This document shows, piece by piece, positions 1 to 9,329 of a DNA stretch of 64,000 nucleotides (the stretch's first letter is position 1; every line of letters starts with the position of its first letter). The notes beneath the pieces were generated by a model. That model worked only from the letters and a program-made list of their open reading frames with translations, was not told the DNA's origin and did no database searches. The stretch spans positions 124,001-188,000 of the forward strand of contig NZ_KE383943.1 in assembly GCF_000422885.1 (NCBI RefSeq), written 5' to 3'. The position numbers and the translations under genes were made by a program. This stretch comes from Ottowia thiooxydans DSM 14619 (GTDB taxonomy: Bacteria; Pseudomonadota; Gammaproteobacteria; Burkholderiales; Burkholderiaceae_C).

Positions 1-42
1 TTCAGTGGTTTCTGTCAAGTAGTGAGTAGCGTTGAAACCAGG

Positions 43-107
43 AACACCTTCTGAGCTTGTCGAAGCCTCTCGCAGTGCTTCGACAGGTGTCAAGCTCGAA
101 GGGTGTT
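43..107. repeat. REP-like palindromic repeat near serB 3' end
   Basis: Nested inverted repeat seen directly. The outer arms are AACACCTT (43-50) and AAGGGTGTT (99-107), followed by GAGCTT/AAGCTC. The inner perfect 9-bp arms are TGTCGAAGC (58-66) and GCTTCGACA (77-85). It resembles the 'GAGCTTGTCGAAG' class of dispersed intergenic repeats common in proteobacteria. Two relatives lie at 53322-53368 and 62484-62520. It sits just past the serB stop, so it could also act as a transcript-end hairpin. Confidence 0.6.
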
Positions 108-130
108 TATCTAACGAACACCATTCAGAA

Positions 131-880
131 TTAAACGCGCGCCACTTCCAGCAACCGATTCAACCCGCCTGAATTGATCGCCACCATGGCCTTTTCGCGC
201 ACCGCAGGCTTGGCGTGGTAAGCCACGGACAGACCCGCCACGCTCATCATGGGCAGATCGTTGGCGCCATCACCCATGGCTATTGCCTGCTTGGGATCAA
301 TGCCAAGTTGTGCGCAAGTGTGAAGCAGCATCTTCTGCTTTTCTTCGCCATCGCAGATGTCACCCCAAGGCTGATCGACCATCCGGCCTGTGAGCACGCC
401 GTTCTCTACTTCCAGCACATTGGAGCGCGTGGAATCGATCCCCAGGCGGTCTCGGATCCTATCGGTGAAGAAGGTGAAGCCACCTGAGACCAACAGGGTC
501 TTCAGCCCTGCTGCCTGACAGGCCGCCACCAACTCGGCTGCGCCGGGGTTGAGCTGCAGGCGCTCGTCATACACCTGCTGCATGTGGGCCACTGTCACGC
601 CTTTGAGCAGAGCCACCCGGCGGCGCAGGCTTTCCTTGTAGTCCGTGATCTCTCCGCGCATGGCGGCTTCGGTGATGGCCGCCACTTCAGTCTTGCGGCC
701 TGCTGCATCGGCAATTTCATCCACGCACTCGATGTTGATGAGCGTGGAGTCCATGTCGAACGCAATCAGTCGGAAGTCCTTCAGATTCAGCGGCGGAGCG
801 AAGCCTTGGCAGACAAGCCCATCCGTGTCTGAAGCCTGGAGGGCGTTTGCTTGAAGTGCGGAATTTGGCGAGTTGGTCAT
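131..880 (-). CDS. serB: Phosphoserine phosphatase SerB
   Basis: Catalyses the last step of serine synthesis, O-phosphoserine to serine plus phosphate, in the cytoplasm. HAD-superfamily motifs are visible: DMDSTLIN with the nucleophile and general-acid aspartates near residues 42 and 44 (counted from the start used here), LLVSGGFTFF (motif II serine), and GDGANDLPMM (motif IV metal ligands). The C-terminal part matches SerB closely. The reading frame could begin 14 codons earlier (at 922), but the internal ATG at 880 gives the more usual 249-residue length. The N-terminus is short, without the ACT-like extension of some longer SerB proteins. It stands alone, with the L,D-transpeptidase gene following upstream on the same strand. 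Confidence 0.93.
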   Translation of the reverse strand: MTNSPNSALQANALQASDTDGLVCQGFAPPLNLKDFRLIAFDMDSTLINIECVDEIADAAGRKTEVAAITEAAMRGEITDYKESLRRRVALLKGVTVAHMQQVYDERLQLNPGAAELVAACQAAGLKTLLVSGGFTFFTDRIRDRLGIDSTRSNVLEVENGVLTGRMVDQPWGDICDGEEKQKMLLHTCAQLGIDPKQAIAMGDGANDLPMMSVAGLSVAYHAKPAVREKAMVAINSGGLNRLLEVARV

Positions 881-995
881 GTTGCAGTCAATCAGGTAGC
901 TCAATCTTCCCCGATTATCCATGTCGAACCAGAAAACGTGAGTCTGGATAGATCGTCAACGCACTTGATGAGACGTCCTGCGAGTGCTCATTTTT

Positions 996-1673
996 TCAGC
1001 GATTCCTGGGCCTTCGATAAGCATCGGTGGCAAAAGGAAATACCTCCGAGACTGTTTTTCCCTCAGGCAGCACGTAGATCACACCTGGGCGCTTCCCGAA
1101 CATGGGCTGGATGTGCTTGTCGTAGAAGTCTGCCGGAACATTCACACAGCCATATGAAATACGGTTGTCCGCCACATCTGCTGAGGCCAGCCGCTTGGTG
1201 CGGTTTTCGCCCGGTACGTTACGTACCCGATGAATAGACATTGCCGAGTCGTAATCGAGCCAGACAATGTCTTCTCCGCTGAGGTTCCGGCCTGCTTCAG
1301 TGACAAAGCGGCCGCTCGCCGTGATCTTTTCGTGCGGGCGTACCTGGTTCAAAGGTCGCGTACCGATGTCGGCAGGTGCTACGTCTCCCCGCGCCTGCCC
1401 CACCAACACCGGGCTACGGTCCAATAGCCGGCCTTGTGCATCGAACACCCAAAGAGTTGCTCGTGGTTTGTCGACGACTCCGAATGAGCGCCCTTGCGCA
1501 TCATCCGATCGAATGACGTCGGCAGCGAAATCCTGTATCAACGAGGGTTGTTCGGCAATTTCCACCGCCCATCCACTTGCACCGAAGCCCAGCAGGCACA
1601 AGCACAACAGAGCTTGAGCAAGCTTCAAGGCTGGCTTTTTCCTGGAGGTTTGCCCGGAAGGGATGAAGTACAT
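996..1673 (-). CDS. Periplasmic L,D-transpeptidase (YkuD domain)
   Basis: Predicted to act on peptidoglycan in the periplasm, either making L,D-crosslinks or attaching proteins. The N-terminus has a basic stretch (RKK) and a hydrophobic signal segment (residues about 16-37). The YkuD catalytic pattern is present: SIHRV with His148, and ISYGCVNV with the nucleophile Cys176. The 225-residue length and absence of a peptidoglycan-binding domain point to a small single-domain enzyme. The exact crosslinking role cannot be told from sequence. It is separated by 31 bp from mfd, which is on the same strand, so the two could be cotranscribed. Confidence 0.85.
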   Translation of the reverse strand: MYFIPSGQTSRKKPALKLAQALLCLCLLGFGASGWAVEIAEQPSLIQDFAADVIRSDDAQGRSFGVVDKPRATLWVFDAQGRLLDRSPVLVGQARGDVAPADIGTRPLNQVRPHEKITASGRFVTEAGRNLSGEDIVWLDYDSAMSIHRVRNVPGENRTKRLASADVADNRISYGCVNVPADFYDKHIQPMFGKRPGVIYVLPEGKTVSEVFPFATDAYRRPRNR

Positions 1674-1704
1674 GTCGCCAATTCTTTAAGAAAGTAAACA
1701 GGTC

Positions 1705-4700
1705 TTAAGCCGCTACGGTCGTGGGTTTCCCCAGGTTCCTCAACACGTCTCGAACCATTTGAGCACGCGCATTGGGTTCAGGCAACTCACGCTCAATCCG
1801 CAACTTGTCATTGCCCGCCAGCTTGATGTGCCGGTTCTTCTGGATCATTTGGATGATGGCCATCTGATCGATGGGCGGGTTCGGTTTGAAGGTGATGCTG
1901 ATGGCGTTCGGCCCCGCATCCACTTTTTGCACGCCATAAGGCTGTGAAAGCACACGCAGGCGGTGCACATCGATCAGCGTCTGAGCCTGCGCCGGAAGCT
2001 TGCCGAAACGATCGACAATCTCTTCCAGCAATGAATCGATCTGCTCGTTGGTCTTGGCCGTGGCCAGCTTTTTGTAGAACGACAGGCGCAAGTGCACGTC
2101 TCCACAGTAGTCGTTGGGCAGCAGGGCAGGCGCATGCAGGTTGATCTCAGTCGTGGCTTGCAGCGGGCTGAGCAAATCCGGCTCTTTACCGGCTTTGAGG
2201 CTATTGACGGCCTCAGACAGCATCTCGTTGTAGAGCTGAAATCCAATCTCCATCATGTTGCCGCTCTGGTTTTCGCCCAGAACCTCGCCCGCACCCCTGA
2301 TTTCGAGATCGTGCATGGCCAGGTAGAAGCCACTGCCCAGCTCTTCCATTTGCTGAATGGCGTCCAGCCTCTGGGATGCCGCCTTGGTGAGCCCGTCGAT
2401 CTCAGGCACCATCAGATAGGCATAGGCTTGGTGGTGGCTGCGCCCCACGCGGCCACGCAGCTGGTGCAACTGCGCCAGGCCAAACTTGTCGGCTCTGGCG
2501 ATTACGATGGTGTTCGCGGTGGGCACATCGATGCCCGTCTCGATGATGGTTGAGCACAGGAGCACGTTGAAGCGCTGCGCCACGAAGTCGCGCATCACGC
2601 GTTCAAGTTCGCGCTCAGGCATTTGCCCGTGGGCGATGGCGATGCGTGCCTCAGGCAAGAATTTCTCGAGCGCTTGGCGGCGGTTTTCAATCGTCTCCAC
2701 CTCGTTGTGCAAGAAATACACCTGCCCGCCGCGCTTCAATTCGCGCAGCACCGCTTCGCGGATCACACCCGTACCCTCATTGCGCACAAAGGTCTTGATG
2801 GACAGCCGCCGCTGCGGCGCGGTGGCGATCACACTCAGATCGCGCAGGCCTTCAAGGGCCATGCCCATGGTGCGCGGAATCGGTGTGGCCGTCAGCGTAA
2901 GCACGTCGATTTCTGCGCGCAACTGCTTCATGGCCTCTTTGTGGCGCACGCCAAAACGATGTTCCTCATCGATGATCAGCAGGCCAAGGTTCTTGAACTT
3001 GGTCTTTTCGGAGAGCAGTTTGTGCGTGCCCACCACGATATCCACACCGCCATCGGAAATACCCTTGAGGGCGGCGGTCACTTCCTTGGCAGAACGGAAG
3101 CGGCTGATCTCCGCCACTTTCACCGGCCATTTGGCAAAACGGTCTTGCAGGGTTTGATAGTGCTGCTCCGCCAGCAAGGTGGTGGGGGCGAGAAACGCTA
3201 CTTGTTTGCCGCCCGTCACAGCTACAAAGGCAGCGCGCAGAGCCACCTCGGTCTTGCCGAAACCGACATCACCGCACACCAGCCTATCCATTGGCTGCGG
3301 GCTGATCATGTCCTGGATGACCGCATGAATAGCGGCCTTTTGATCCGCAGTTTCCTCAAACCCGAAATCGGCCGCGAACTGCTCGTAATCTTGCGGAGAG
3401 TAACGGAACGCGTGGCCTTGGCGGGCCGCACGGCGAGCGTAGATGTTCAGAAGCTCCGCTGCAGCATCGCGCACCTGTTCGGCCGCCTTGCGCCTGGCTT
3501 TTTCCCATTGACCGCTTCCCAGCTTGTGCAGCGGGGCTTCATCGGCCGAAACGCCGGTATAGCGACCAATCAGGTGCAACTGCGATACCGGCACGTACAG
3601 CACGGCATCGCCTGCATATTCGAGATGCAGAAATTCCTGCACGGCGGGGGAGCCATCAGGGTTCTTGCCCCCTAGATCCATGTTCACCAACCCGCGGTAG
3701 CGTCCGATGCCGTGCTGGGTATGGACTACTGGGTCACCCACCTTGAGCTCACTCAGATCCTTGATGAGCGCCTCAACGTCGCTCACCTGTTCCTGCTTCT
3801 TGCGCCTGCGTGTGCTGGAGCCGGTAGCGAATAATTCGGTTTCCGTGACCAGGTCGATGCCGCCCTCGATCCACGCAAAGCCCTGGGCCAGGGCCGCTTT
3901 GGCGATGCCGATTTTCTCGTCGCGCGTGGCTTCGAATTCCGCGAGCGAATCGAAGGCAGGGGGATTCAGGCCTGAAGCGCGCAGGAAGTCCAGCAAGCTC
4001 TCTCTGCGGCCATCACTCTCGGCGAGCAGCAGTACCCGCTGAGGCGCGGTGGCAATGTGAGCGTGGAGCCGCGCCAGAGGATCGTCGGCTCCCCGTGCTA
4101 CCGTGAGAGGGGGAAGCACCTCGAATTCGGCAAAGGCGCTGCCGCCTTCATCGGAAGAATGCCCTTGAAGCGGCGTGGCCGCCGTCAAGGAGGGGCGCAA
4201 TGCCAGCTGCGCATGCGGTTTAGCCGCTAAATAGAAGCCTTCAGCATCCAGAAACAGTGTTTCGGGCGGAAGCACCGGACGCTCCGGATCGCCCTGTGCC
4301 AACCGGGAGCGCTCACGGGTATCTTGCCAAAACTGCTGGAATGAGGCTTCAAGATCGCCGTGGAGGGCTAACGTGGCGCCTTCTCCAAGATAGTCGAATA
4401 CGGTGGCAGTCTGATCAAAGAACAGCGGCAGGTAGTATTCAATGCCCGCCGTGGCCACACCATTTCCCATATCTTTGTAAATACGGCTTTTGGTGGGGTC
4501 GCCTTCGAGCAGTTCGCGCCAGCGGTTGCGGAATTTGGCCCGCGCGGGCTCATCCATCGGAAATTCCCGGCCCGGTAGCAGTCGTACCTCAGGCACTGGA
4601 AAGAGGCTGCGCTGAGTGTCTGGGTCGAAGCTGCGGATGGAATCGATTTCGTCGTCAAACAGATCCACCCTATAGGGCATGAGGCTGCCCATCGGGAAAA

Positions 4701-5208
4701 GATCGATCAGGCCGCCGCGCACGGCGTATTCACCAGGCGCCGAAACCTGCGTCACATGCGTGTACCCGGCCAGCGTCAGCTGCGATTTGAGTGCTGCCTC
4801 ATCCAGCTTCTGCCCAGTCTTGAAGTGAAAGGTGTAGCCGGCCATGAACTCTGGCGGCGCAAGGCGATATAGCGCGGTGGTGGCTGGCACGAACACCACA
4901 TCCGCTTCGCGCTGTCTGATCGCCCACAACGTGGCCAGGCGCTCGCTGATCAGGTCCTGGTGAGGGGAGAAGCTGTCGTAGGGAAGCGTTTCCCAGTCTG
5001 GAAACATGGCCGTGCGCAAGTCAGGGCCAAAAAATGCCAGTTCGTCCTGAAGTCGCCTGGCGTCGGCGGGATCAGCTGTGAAGATCGCGGTCAGTCGGCC
5101 GGCAGCTTTTTCCTGCCGCGCCAATTGCGCCAGCATTAAAGCATCGGCCGAGCCTGGGGGGCGAGGCAAGGTAAAGCGCTTGCCTGGGGTAAGTTTGGGC
5201 AGATCCAT
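1705..5208 (-). CDS. mfd: Transcription-repair coupling factor Mfd
   Basis: ATP-dependent translocase that removes RNA polymerase stalled at DNA lesions and recruits UvrA. Domains in order: a UvrB-like N-terminal part (about 1-330), the RNA-polymerase-interacting domain around VVHTQHGIGRYRGL, and the SF2 motor with Walker A GDVGFGKTE and DEEH box IIDEEHRFGV. Further motor motifs are LTATPIPRT and QLRGRVGR, followed by the C-terminal autoinhibitory domain. The length (1167 residues from the ATG at 5208) fits the family. A TTG seven codons upstream (5229) is an alternative start. It is divergent from ispD across about 200 bp that must hold both promoters. The nucleotide-excision-repair partner uvrC is also in the window, at 56 kb. 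Confidence 0.97.
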   Translation of the reverse strand: MDLPKLTPGKRFTLPRPPGSADALMLAQLARQEKAAGRLTAIFTADPADARRLQDELAFFGPDLRTAMFPDWETLPYDSFSPHQDLISERLATLWAIRQREADVVFVPATTALYRLAPPEFMAGYTFHFKTGQKLDEAALKSQLTLAGYTHVTQVSAPGEYAVRGGLIDLFPMGSLMPYRVDLFDDEIDSIRSFDPDTQRSLFPVPEVRLLPGREFPMDEPARAKFRNRWRELLEGDPTKSRIYKDMGNGVATAGIEYYLPLFFDQTATVFDYLGEGATLALHGDLEASFQQFWQDTRERSRLAQGDPERPVLPPETLFLDAEGFYLAAKPHAQLALRPSLTAATPLQGHSSDEGGSAFAEFEVLPPLTVARGADDPLARLHAHIATAPQRVLLLAESDGRRESLLDFLRASGLNPPAFDSLAEFEATRDEKIGIAKAALAQGFAWIEGGIDLVTETELFATGSSTRRRKKQEQVSDVEALIKDLSELKVGDPVVHTQHGIGRYRGLVNMDLGGKNPDGSPAVQEFLHLEYAGDAVLYVPVSQLHLIGRYTGVSADEAPLHKLGSGQWEKARRKAAEQVRDAAAELLNIYARRAARQGHAFRYSPQDYEQFAADFGFEETADQKAAIHAVIQDMISPQPMDRLVCGDVGFGKTEVALRAAFVAVTGGKQVAFLAPTTLLAEQHYQTLQDRFAKWPVKVAEISRFRSAKEVTAALKGISDGGVDIVVGTHKLLSEKTKFKNLGLLIIDEEHRFGVRHKEAMKQLRAEIDVLTLTATPIPRTMGMALEGLRDLSVIATAPQRRLSIKTFVRNEGTGVIREAVLRELKRGGQVYFLHNEVETIENRRQALEKFLPEARIAIAHGQMPERELERVMRDFVAQRFNVLLCSTIIETGIDVPTANTIVIARADKFGLAQLHQLRGRVGRSHHQAYAYLMVPEIDGLTKAASQRLDAIQQMEELGSGFYLAMHDLEIRGAGEVLGENQSGNMMEIGFQLYNEMLSEAVNSLKAGKEPDLLSPLQATTEINLHAPALLPNDYCGDVHLRLSFYKKLATAKTNEQIDSLLEEIVDRFGKLPAQAQTLIDVHRLRVLSQPYGVQKVDAGPNAISITFKPNPPIDQMAIIQMIQKNRHIKLAGNDKLRIERELPEPNARAQMVRDVLRNLGKPTTVAA

Positions 5209-5425
5209 GGGTGCGGGAAGAAACGACAAAACCCCCGGCCAGGCTGGACGGAGGTATAAGCTCGAATTTTACGGAATCGCGCAAGAACGTGTTGGCCGTA
5301 CAAGTTACTGTCCAAGAACGAGCGCGCCATGCTCAGGCGGTCGGCCACTTGGGCCAACCGCGCGCTATGTGCGGAGTCTGGCGTTTTCAAGATTCATCAG
5401 GGGCGGCTTGCCTCTATAGTTCAGT

Positions 5426-6205
5426 ATGAGCGCCATGGAAATGCAACCGGAAAATCCGATCACCCGTACGAACGACCCCCGAAAATGCTATGCGCTCCTC
5501 CCGTGCGCCGGGGTTGGTTCGCGCGCGGGCACTGCTCAGCCCAAGCAGTACCAACCAGTAGCCGGCCAGCCCATGGTGGTTCACACCTTGCAAGCTTTTG
5601 CGGTCGTAGAACGTATTGCGCACGTCTTGGTAGTGGTTGCGGCGGGCGATCCTTTTTTCGAAACACTCCACCTGCCGGTGCCAGGAGGCGGTCAGACTCG
5701 GAGCGCTGATAGTCTCCTGGTCGCTGATTGTGGCGGCCAGACCCGCGCGGAGAGCGTCTTCAACGGTTTGGAGTGGCTGCTGGCGCAAGGCGCTAACGCG
5801 GGCGATTGGGTGTTGGTCCATGATGCGGCGCGCTGTCTCATCACGCCGGCTCAGATCAATGCCTTGATCGATGCTTGCCTGCCAGACTCCGTGGGCGGCT
5901 TATTGGCGCTTCCGCTGCCCGACACGCTCAAGGACGAGCAAAGCGGCCGAGTGAGCGCTACCATCGACCGTAGCCGCAAGTGGCTGGCGCAAACCCCCCA
6001 GATGTTCCCCATTGGTGCACTCAGACAAGCTTTGGTTTCGCATGCCGCCACGGGGTTTTCCGGTATTACCGATGAATCCAGTGCGATCGAGGCGGCAGGC
6101 CGGCACCCGTTGCTCGTCGCTGGCAGTGCGAGTAATTTCAAGGTGACTTATCCTGAGGATTTCGCTCTGGCTGAAGCTGTTCTGGCTGCCCGGGCAGACT
6201 CTTAA
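5426..6205 (+). CDS. ispD: 2-C-methyl-D-erythritol 4-phosphate cytidylyltransferase IspD
   Basis: Third enzyme of the non-mevalonate isoprenoid pathway. It joins CTP and methylerythritol phosphate to give CDP-methylerythritol. The nucleotide-binding signature is [19 protein letters not shown], with the Gly-rich loop followed by PKQY. Later blocks [11 protein letters not shown] and LAQTPQMFP are typical of IspD. The length of 259 residues includes a short extra N-terminus; an in-frame ATG at 5435 is an alternative start. ispF follows after 68 bp, the usual ispDF pairing, and mfd is divergent upstream, an arrangement seen in Bordetella and relatives. Confidence 0.96.
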   Translation: MSAMEMQPENPITRTNDPRKCYALLPCAGVGSRAGTAQPKQYQPVAGQPMVVHTLQAFAVVERIAHVLVVVAAGDPFFETLHLPVPGGGQTRSADSLLVADCGGQTRAESVFNGLEWLLAQGANAGDWVLVHDAARCLITPAQINALIDACLPDSVGGLLALPLPDTLKDEQSGRVSATIDRSRKWLAQTPQMFPIGALRQALVSHAATGFSGITDESSAIEAAGRHPLLVAGSASNFKVTYPEDFALAEAVLAARADS

Positions 6206-6273
6206 ATTATTCCTTCATCTCTCCATACTGCAGGGGAGTGAATCACACGCTTCTCTCGGAAAAGAATTCACAA

Positions 6274-6768
6274 ATGAACGTTAGCCCCAATCCCCCCTTT
6301 CGTATCGGCGAAGGCTGGGACGTGCACGCCATGGTTCCAGGTCGTGAGCTGATACTTGGCGGTGTGCTCATTCCTCACACGCACGGCCTTCTTGGTCATT
6401 CGGACGCAGATGCCCTGTTGCATGCCATCACCGACGCACTGCTGGGCGCGGCAGGTCTGGGAGACATCGGGCGGCATTTTCCGGACACAGACCCAGCGTT
6501 CAAAGGCGCAGACTCTGCGGCCCTGCTGGCTGAGGCTGGGCGACGCGTGCGTCAAAACGGCTGGCATATTGGCAACGTTGATAGCACGATCGTTGCACAG
6601 GCCCCACGCCTTGCGCCGTACATTGAGGCCATGCGCCAGCGAATCGCCGAAGTGCTGGGAGTCGCGCCAGCGCAGATCAATGTGAAAGCCAAGACCGCCG
6701 AACGTCTGGGGCCGGTGGGGCAGGGCGCGGCGATCGAGGCGCGTGCTGCCGTGCTTATTTTTTCCTAG
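6274..6768 (+). CDS. ispF: 2-C-methyl-D-erythritol 2,4-cyclodiphosphate synthase IspF
   Basis: Cyclises the CDP-ME 2-phosphate intermediate to MEcPP with loss of CMP. It acts as a trimer with an active-site metal. Visible family motifs: GEGWDVHAM (Asp and His metal ligands), [20 protein letters not shown] (second metal His), [11 protein letters not shown], and [19 protein letters not shown] near the C-terminus. The chosen ATG gives 164 residues, the family norm. An in-frame GTG at 6238 would add 12 non-conserved residues. A purine-rich stretch CGGAAAAG lies about 10 nt before the chosen start. It is probably cotranscribed with ispD. Confidence 0.96.
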   Translation: MNVSPNPPFRIGEGWDVHAMVPGRELILGGVLIPHTHGLLGHSDADALLHAITDALLGAAGLGDIGRHFPDTDPAFKGADSAALLAEAGRRVRQNGWHIGNVDSTIVAQAPRLAPYIEAMRQRIAEVLGVAPAQINVKAKTAERLGPVGQGAAIEARAAVLIFS

Positions 6769-6793
6769 GCGCTGACTCTGCCACGCGCGCTTA

Positions 6794-6953
6794 GAGCCTG
6801 TTCAAAGTCTCCTCGCGGTCCCCTTGCGCCCGAACAACCGCGTCTGCGGCGTTGAAAATACTCGCGATACCACAAGGTATCCCTGCGTTTTTCGCCTTGC
6901 AGCCACAGCTTTTCGAACACAATGGCCCTCGCGCAGAGACTTTGAACAGGCTC
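6794..6953. mobile_element. 160-bp MITE-like element with 18-bp terminal inverted repeats and TTA target duplication
   Basis: Both ends read inward GAGCCTGTTCAAAGTCTC (6794-6811 and the complement of 6936-6953), a perfect 18-bp match. The element is flanked on each side by TTA (6791-6793 and 6954-6956), which fits a 3-bp target duplication. It contains no gene. Such structure is typical of non-autonomous elements moved in trans by an IS transposase. TNA-type duplications are known for part of the IS5 family, so that link is an inference. The right TTA is the stop codon of risS read from the other strand. A short similar fragment (CTGTTCAAAG) occurs near 58045-58069. Confidence 0.75.
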
Positions 6954-8417
6954 TTAGCGCTTTTTCTTCTGAGCCGAGCGCTGGTCCGCGGCTTGTTGCA
7001 GGCGAATGGTGGCTACCAACCCCCCGCTGGAGCTATTGCTCAGCACCAGGGTGCCGCCCATGTGCCCAACCATCTTCGTGACAATGGATAAACCCAATCC
7101 AGCGCCAGTGGCGGAGGTGCGGGCAGTATCGCCGCGAAAGAATGGACGGGTGAGTTGGGGAAGCATTTCCTTGCGTACACCAGGGCCGTAGTCGCGAACC
7201 CGCAGCGTTACCCAGTGCTCGCGGGCGGCCGCGATGATATGCACGTGCGTGACGCCTGTTTCGGGGCTCTGCCCATAACGGCGCGCATTCTCGAGCAGGT
7301 TGGAGAGCACGCGTGAAAGCTCAATTTCGTCGGCCATCACACGCAACTCGGCCGGCACCTCAATTTTGACGTGCATGTCTTCGCGCGAGGTAAAGGGCAA
7401 AACACTCGCGGCGACAACATGCGCTAACGGTATCGCTTCCAGATTGACATGGTCGGGCCGGGCGTAGTCAAGGAACTTGCCAATGATGGTGTCGACCTGC
7501 GCGATGTCTCCCGCCATGTGCTCGCGGGCTTCGGGGTCGGGCACACTCATCTCGGTTTCCAGGCGCAACCGCGCCAAAGGTGTGCGCAGATCGTGCGAAA
7601 TACCGGCTAGCATCTCGGCGCGGTTTTGTTCGATCATCGACAGCTGATCTGCCATCCGATTGAAGCCGATATTGACCGCACGTACTTCGCTTGAGAGCAC
7701 ACCCTCATCTAGCCGGCCTTGCAGATAATCACCATCGCGTACGCGTGCCGCGGCAATGGACAAGAGGCGCAGCGGCCGATTGATCAGGCGGGCGAGCAGT
7801 GCCGCACCAATGAGCGAAAGCACGCCGAGCGAGGCCAACCACAACAGCCAGGTACTGCCGCCCAACAGAGCTCCAATGCGTGAGCGGTCCATCAGCAGCC
7901 AATAGGAGTCGCCCTCAATACTGAAGCCGACCCAGAGGCCGGGTTCGTTATTGACACTACCTGCCACGACCGTACCGGGGCCAAGCCGTGCAATCAATTC
8001 GCGGCTCATGCGTTGCTCAAGTTCGGTATGTGCAAACAGGTCGAACTTGTCCCCGGGCTCATGCGGAAGAATGCGAACCTTCTCCTGGTCCGCCAATGTC
8101 TTGATGAGCGAGACCCTGGCAATTGAATCGGAGTGCACCAGGGCTGCACGGGATAGATTCACCAGCGAGGCCACTTGCCTGGCGTTGTCTATCACACGAG
8201 GTTCGTACTCTAGCGTGCGAAAGAGCTGATACCAGCCCACGGAGGTACCTAGCAGCAAAAGGCTTAGCAGGAAAAACGTTCGCCAAAACAGGCTGAAGCC
8301 TCCTCTGGCGATTCCTGAAGAAGGCCCCCCGTCCAAAGGGGCGTTCAGCGAATCCAACGGAGATGCCTCCGGCTCATGCGAGACGCTGGATTCGTAAAAA
8401 TCGGATGCCGCCGCCAT
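6954..8417 (-). CDS. risS: EnvZ/RisS-type sensor histidine kinase
   Basis: Membrane sensor kinase of a two-component pair with the response regulator just upstream on the same strand. Layout: cytoplasmic N-terminus, first membrane helix about residues 42-64, a periplasmic part about 65-186, second helix about 187-210, and HAMP about 210-262. The dimerisation box is SHDLRTPLARLRLE with phospho-acceptor His275. The kinase N box is LLENARRYG and the glycine boxes are RVRDYGPGV and GAGLGLSIV. The fold and order match EnvZ, and the pairing plus position next to ispF resembles Bordetella RisS. The stop codon is formed by the TTA target-site copy of the inserted MITE-like element, so the protein end appears intact (SAQKKKR). 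Confidence 0.9.
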   Translation of the reverse strand: MAAASDFYESSVSHEPEASPLDSLNAPLDGGPSSGIARGGFSLFWRTFFLLSLLLLGTSVGWYQLFRTLEYEPRVIDNARQVASLVNLSRAALVHSDSIARVSLIKTLADQEKVRILPHEPGDKFDLFAHTELEQRMSRELIARLGPGTVVAGSVNNEPGLWVGFSIEGDSYWLLMDRSRIGALLGGSTWLLWLASLGVLSLIGAALLARLINRPLRLLSIAAARVRDGDYLQGRLDEGVLSSEVRAVNIGFNRMADQLSMIEQNRAEMLAGISHDLRTPLARLRLETEMSVPDPEAREHMAGDIAQVDTIIGKFLDYARPDHVNLEAIPLAHVVAASVLPFTSREDMHVKIEVPAELRVMADEIELSRVLSNLLENARRYGQSPETGVTHVHIIAAAREHWVTLRVRDYGPGVRKEMLPQLTRPFFRGDTARTSATGAGLGLSIVTKMVGHMGGTLVLSNSSSGGLVATIRLQQAADQRSAQKKKR

Positions 8418-8439
8418 TGGACTGCCTCAATGACCAGTG

Positions 8440-9171
8440 TCAGCCGGCACCATCGGGTACGAAGACGTAGCCGACCCCCCAGACTGTCTGAATGTAGCGT
8501 GGGCTCGCGGCATCGTGCTCGATCAGCTTGCGCAAGCGGGATATTTGCACGTCAAGGCTTCGATCAAACGGTTCGAACTCCCGGCCACGAGCCAGTTGGG
8601 CCAATTTCTCGCGTGAAAGCGGCTGGCGAGGGTGGCGCACCAGAGCTTTGAGCATCGCAAATTCACCCGTGGTGAGTGAAATTTCTTCGCCATTTTTGTG
8701 CAGAGTCCGGGCGCCCAGGTCGAACTGGAAGGGTCCGAAGGCCACGCTTTCGTTCTCTGCGGAAGGCGCGCCAGGGGCCTCCTGTGGGGGGCGGCGTCGC
8801 AAAACGGCGTGAACGCGTGCCAGCAGTTCACGTGGGTTGAATGGTTTGCCCAGATAGTCATCAGCTCCTACCTCCAGCCCCACGATGCGATCTACATCCT
8901 CGCCTTTGGCAGTGAGCATGATGATGGGCGTCTTGTCTCCCGTCGCCCGTAAGCGGCGGCATACTGAAAGACCATCTTCACCTGGCATCATCAGATCAAG
9001 CACGATCAGATCGATCGTGTCACGCAGCATGATGCGTGAAAGCGCCTTGGCGTCTTCCGCCACTATCACTTCAAAGCCTTCCTGCGACAGGTAACGCCGC
9101 AGCAAGTCACGGATTCGGGCATCGTCATCAACGACGGCAATCTTGTCGGTTCGGTGTGCAACCTGGCTCAT
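8440..9171 (-). CDS. risA: OmpR/RisA-family response regulator
   Basis: DNA-binding response regulator. The receiver domain is at residues about 9-122, with acidic pocket VVDDD, phosphoacceptor Asp59 in VLDLMMP, and Lys in GKPFNPREL. The C-terminal winged helix of OmpR type has LTTGEFAML, REFEPFDRSLDVQISRLRKLIE and TVWGVGYVFVPDGA. The ATG at 9171 is preceded by AGGA six bases upstream on this strand, so the longer frame start at 9204 is not preferred. It lies 22 bp before risS and is surely cotranscribed. The upstream intergenic region carries three GTTACA hexamers that could be its own operators. Confidence 0.93.
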   Translation of the reverse strand: MSQVAHRTDKIAVVDDDARIRDLLRRYLSQEGFEVIVAEDAKALSRIMLRDTIDLIVLDLMMPGEDGLSVCRRLRATGDKTPIIMLTAKGEDVDRIVGLEVGADDYLGKPFNPRELLARVHAVLRRRPPQEAPGAPSAENESVAFGPFQFDLGARTLHKNGEEISLTTGEFAMLKALVRHPRQPLSREKLAQLARGREFEPFDRSLDVQISRLRKLIEHDAASPRYIQTVWGVGYVFVPDGAG

Positions 9172-9190
9172 AGGTGTCCTCGGTCGAATT

Positions 9191-9263
9191 TGTAACAGGC
9201 CCATTGTTACAGTGAAATCCTCAGCATTTGGGGTTTTCCCTTGCAGGTTTTCATAGAGTTACA
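9191..9263. promoter_or_regulatory. Three GTTACA hexamers between risA and a divergent secreted-protein gene
   Basis: TGTAAC at 9191-9196 and GTTACA at 9206-9211 form an inverted pair. A third GTTACA lies at 9258-9263. GTTACA and TGTAAC words occur within known OmpR sites of enteric bacteria, so these are plausible RisA binding sites controlling risA itself and possibly the small gene at 9330. This assignment is inference; only the repeated words are seen. Confidence 0.4.
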
Positions 9264-9329
9264 AATGTTGCCCTACCCAGGGCACTTTAAGAGGAAAAAT
9301 ACGCAGGCTTATGCGAAAGTTCTAGTGTT

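Noticed and set aside
2623-3675. 350-residue frame on the plus strand
   Set aside because: Lies wholly antisense to the conserved motor domain of mfd and shows no recognisable protein features.
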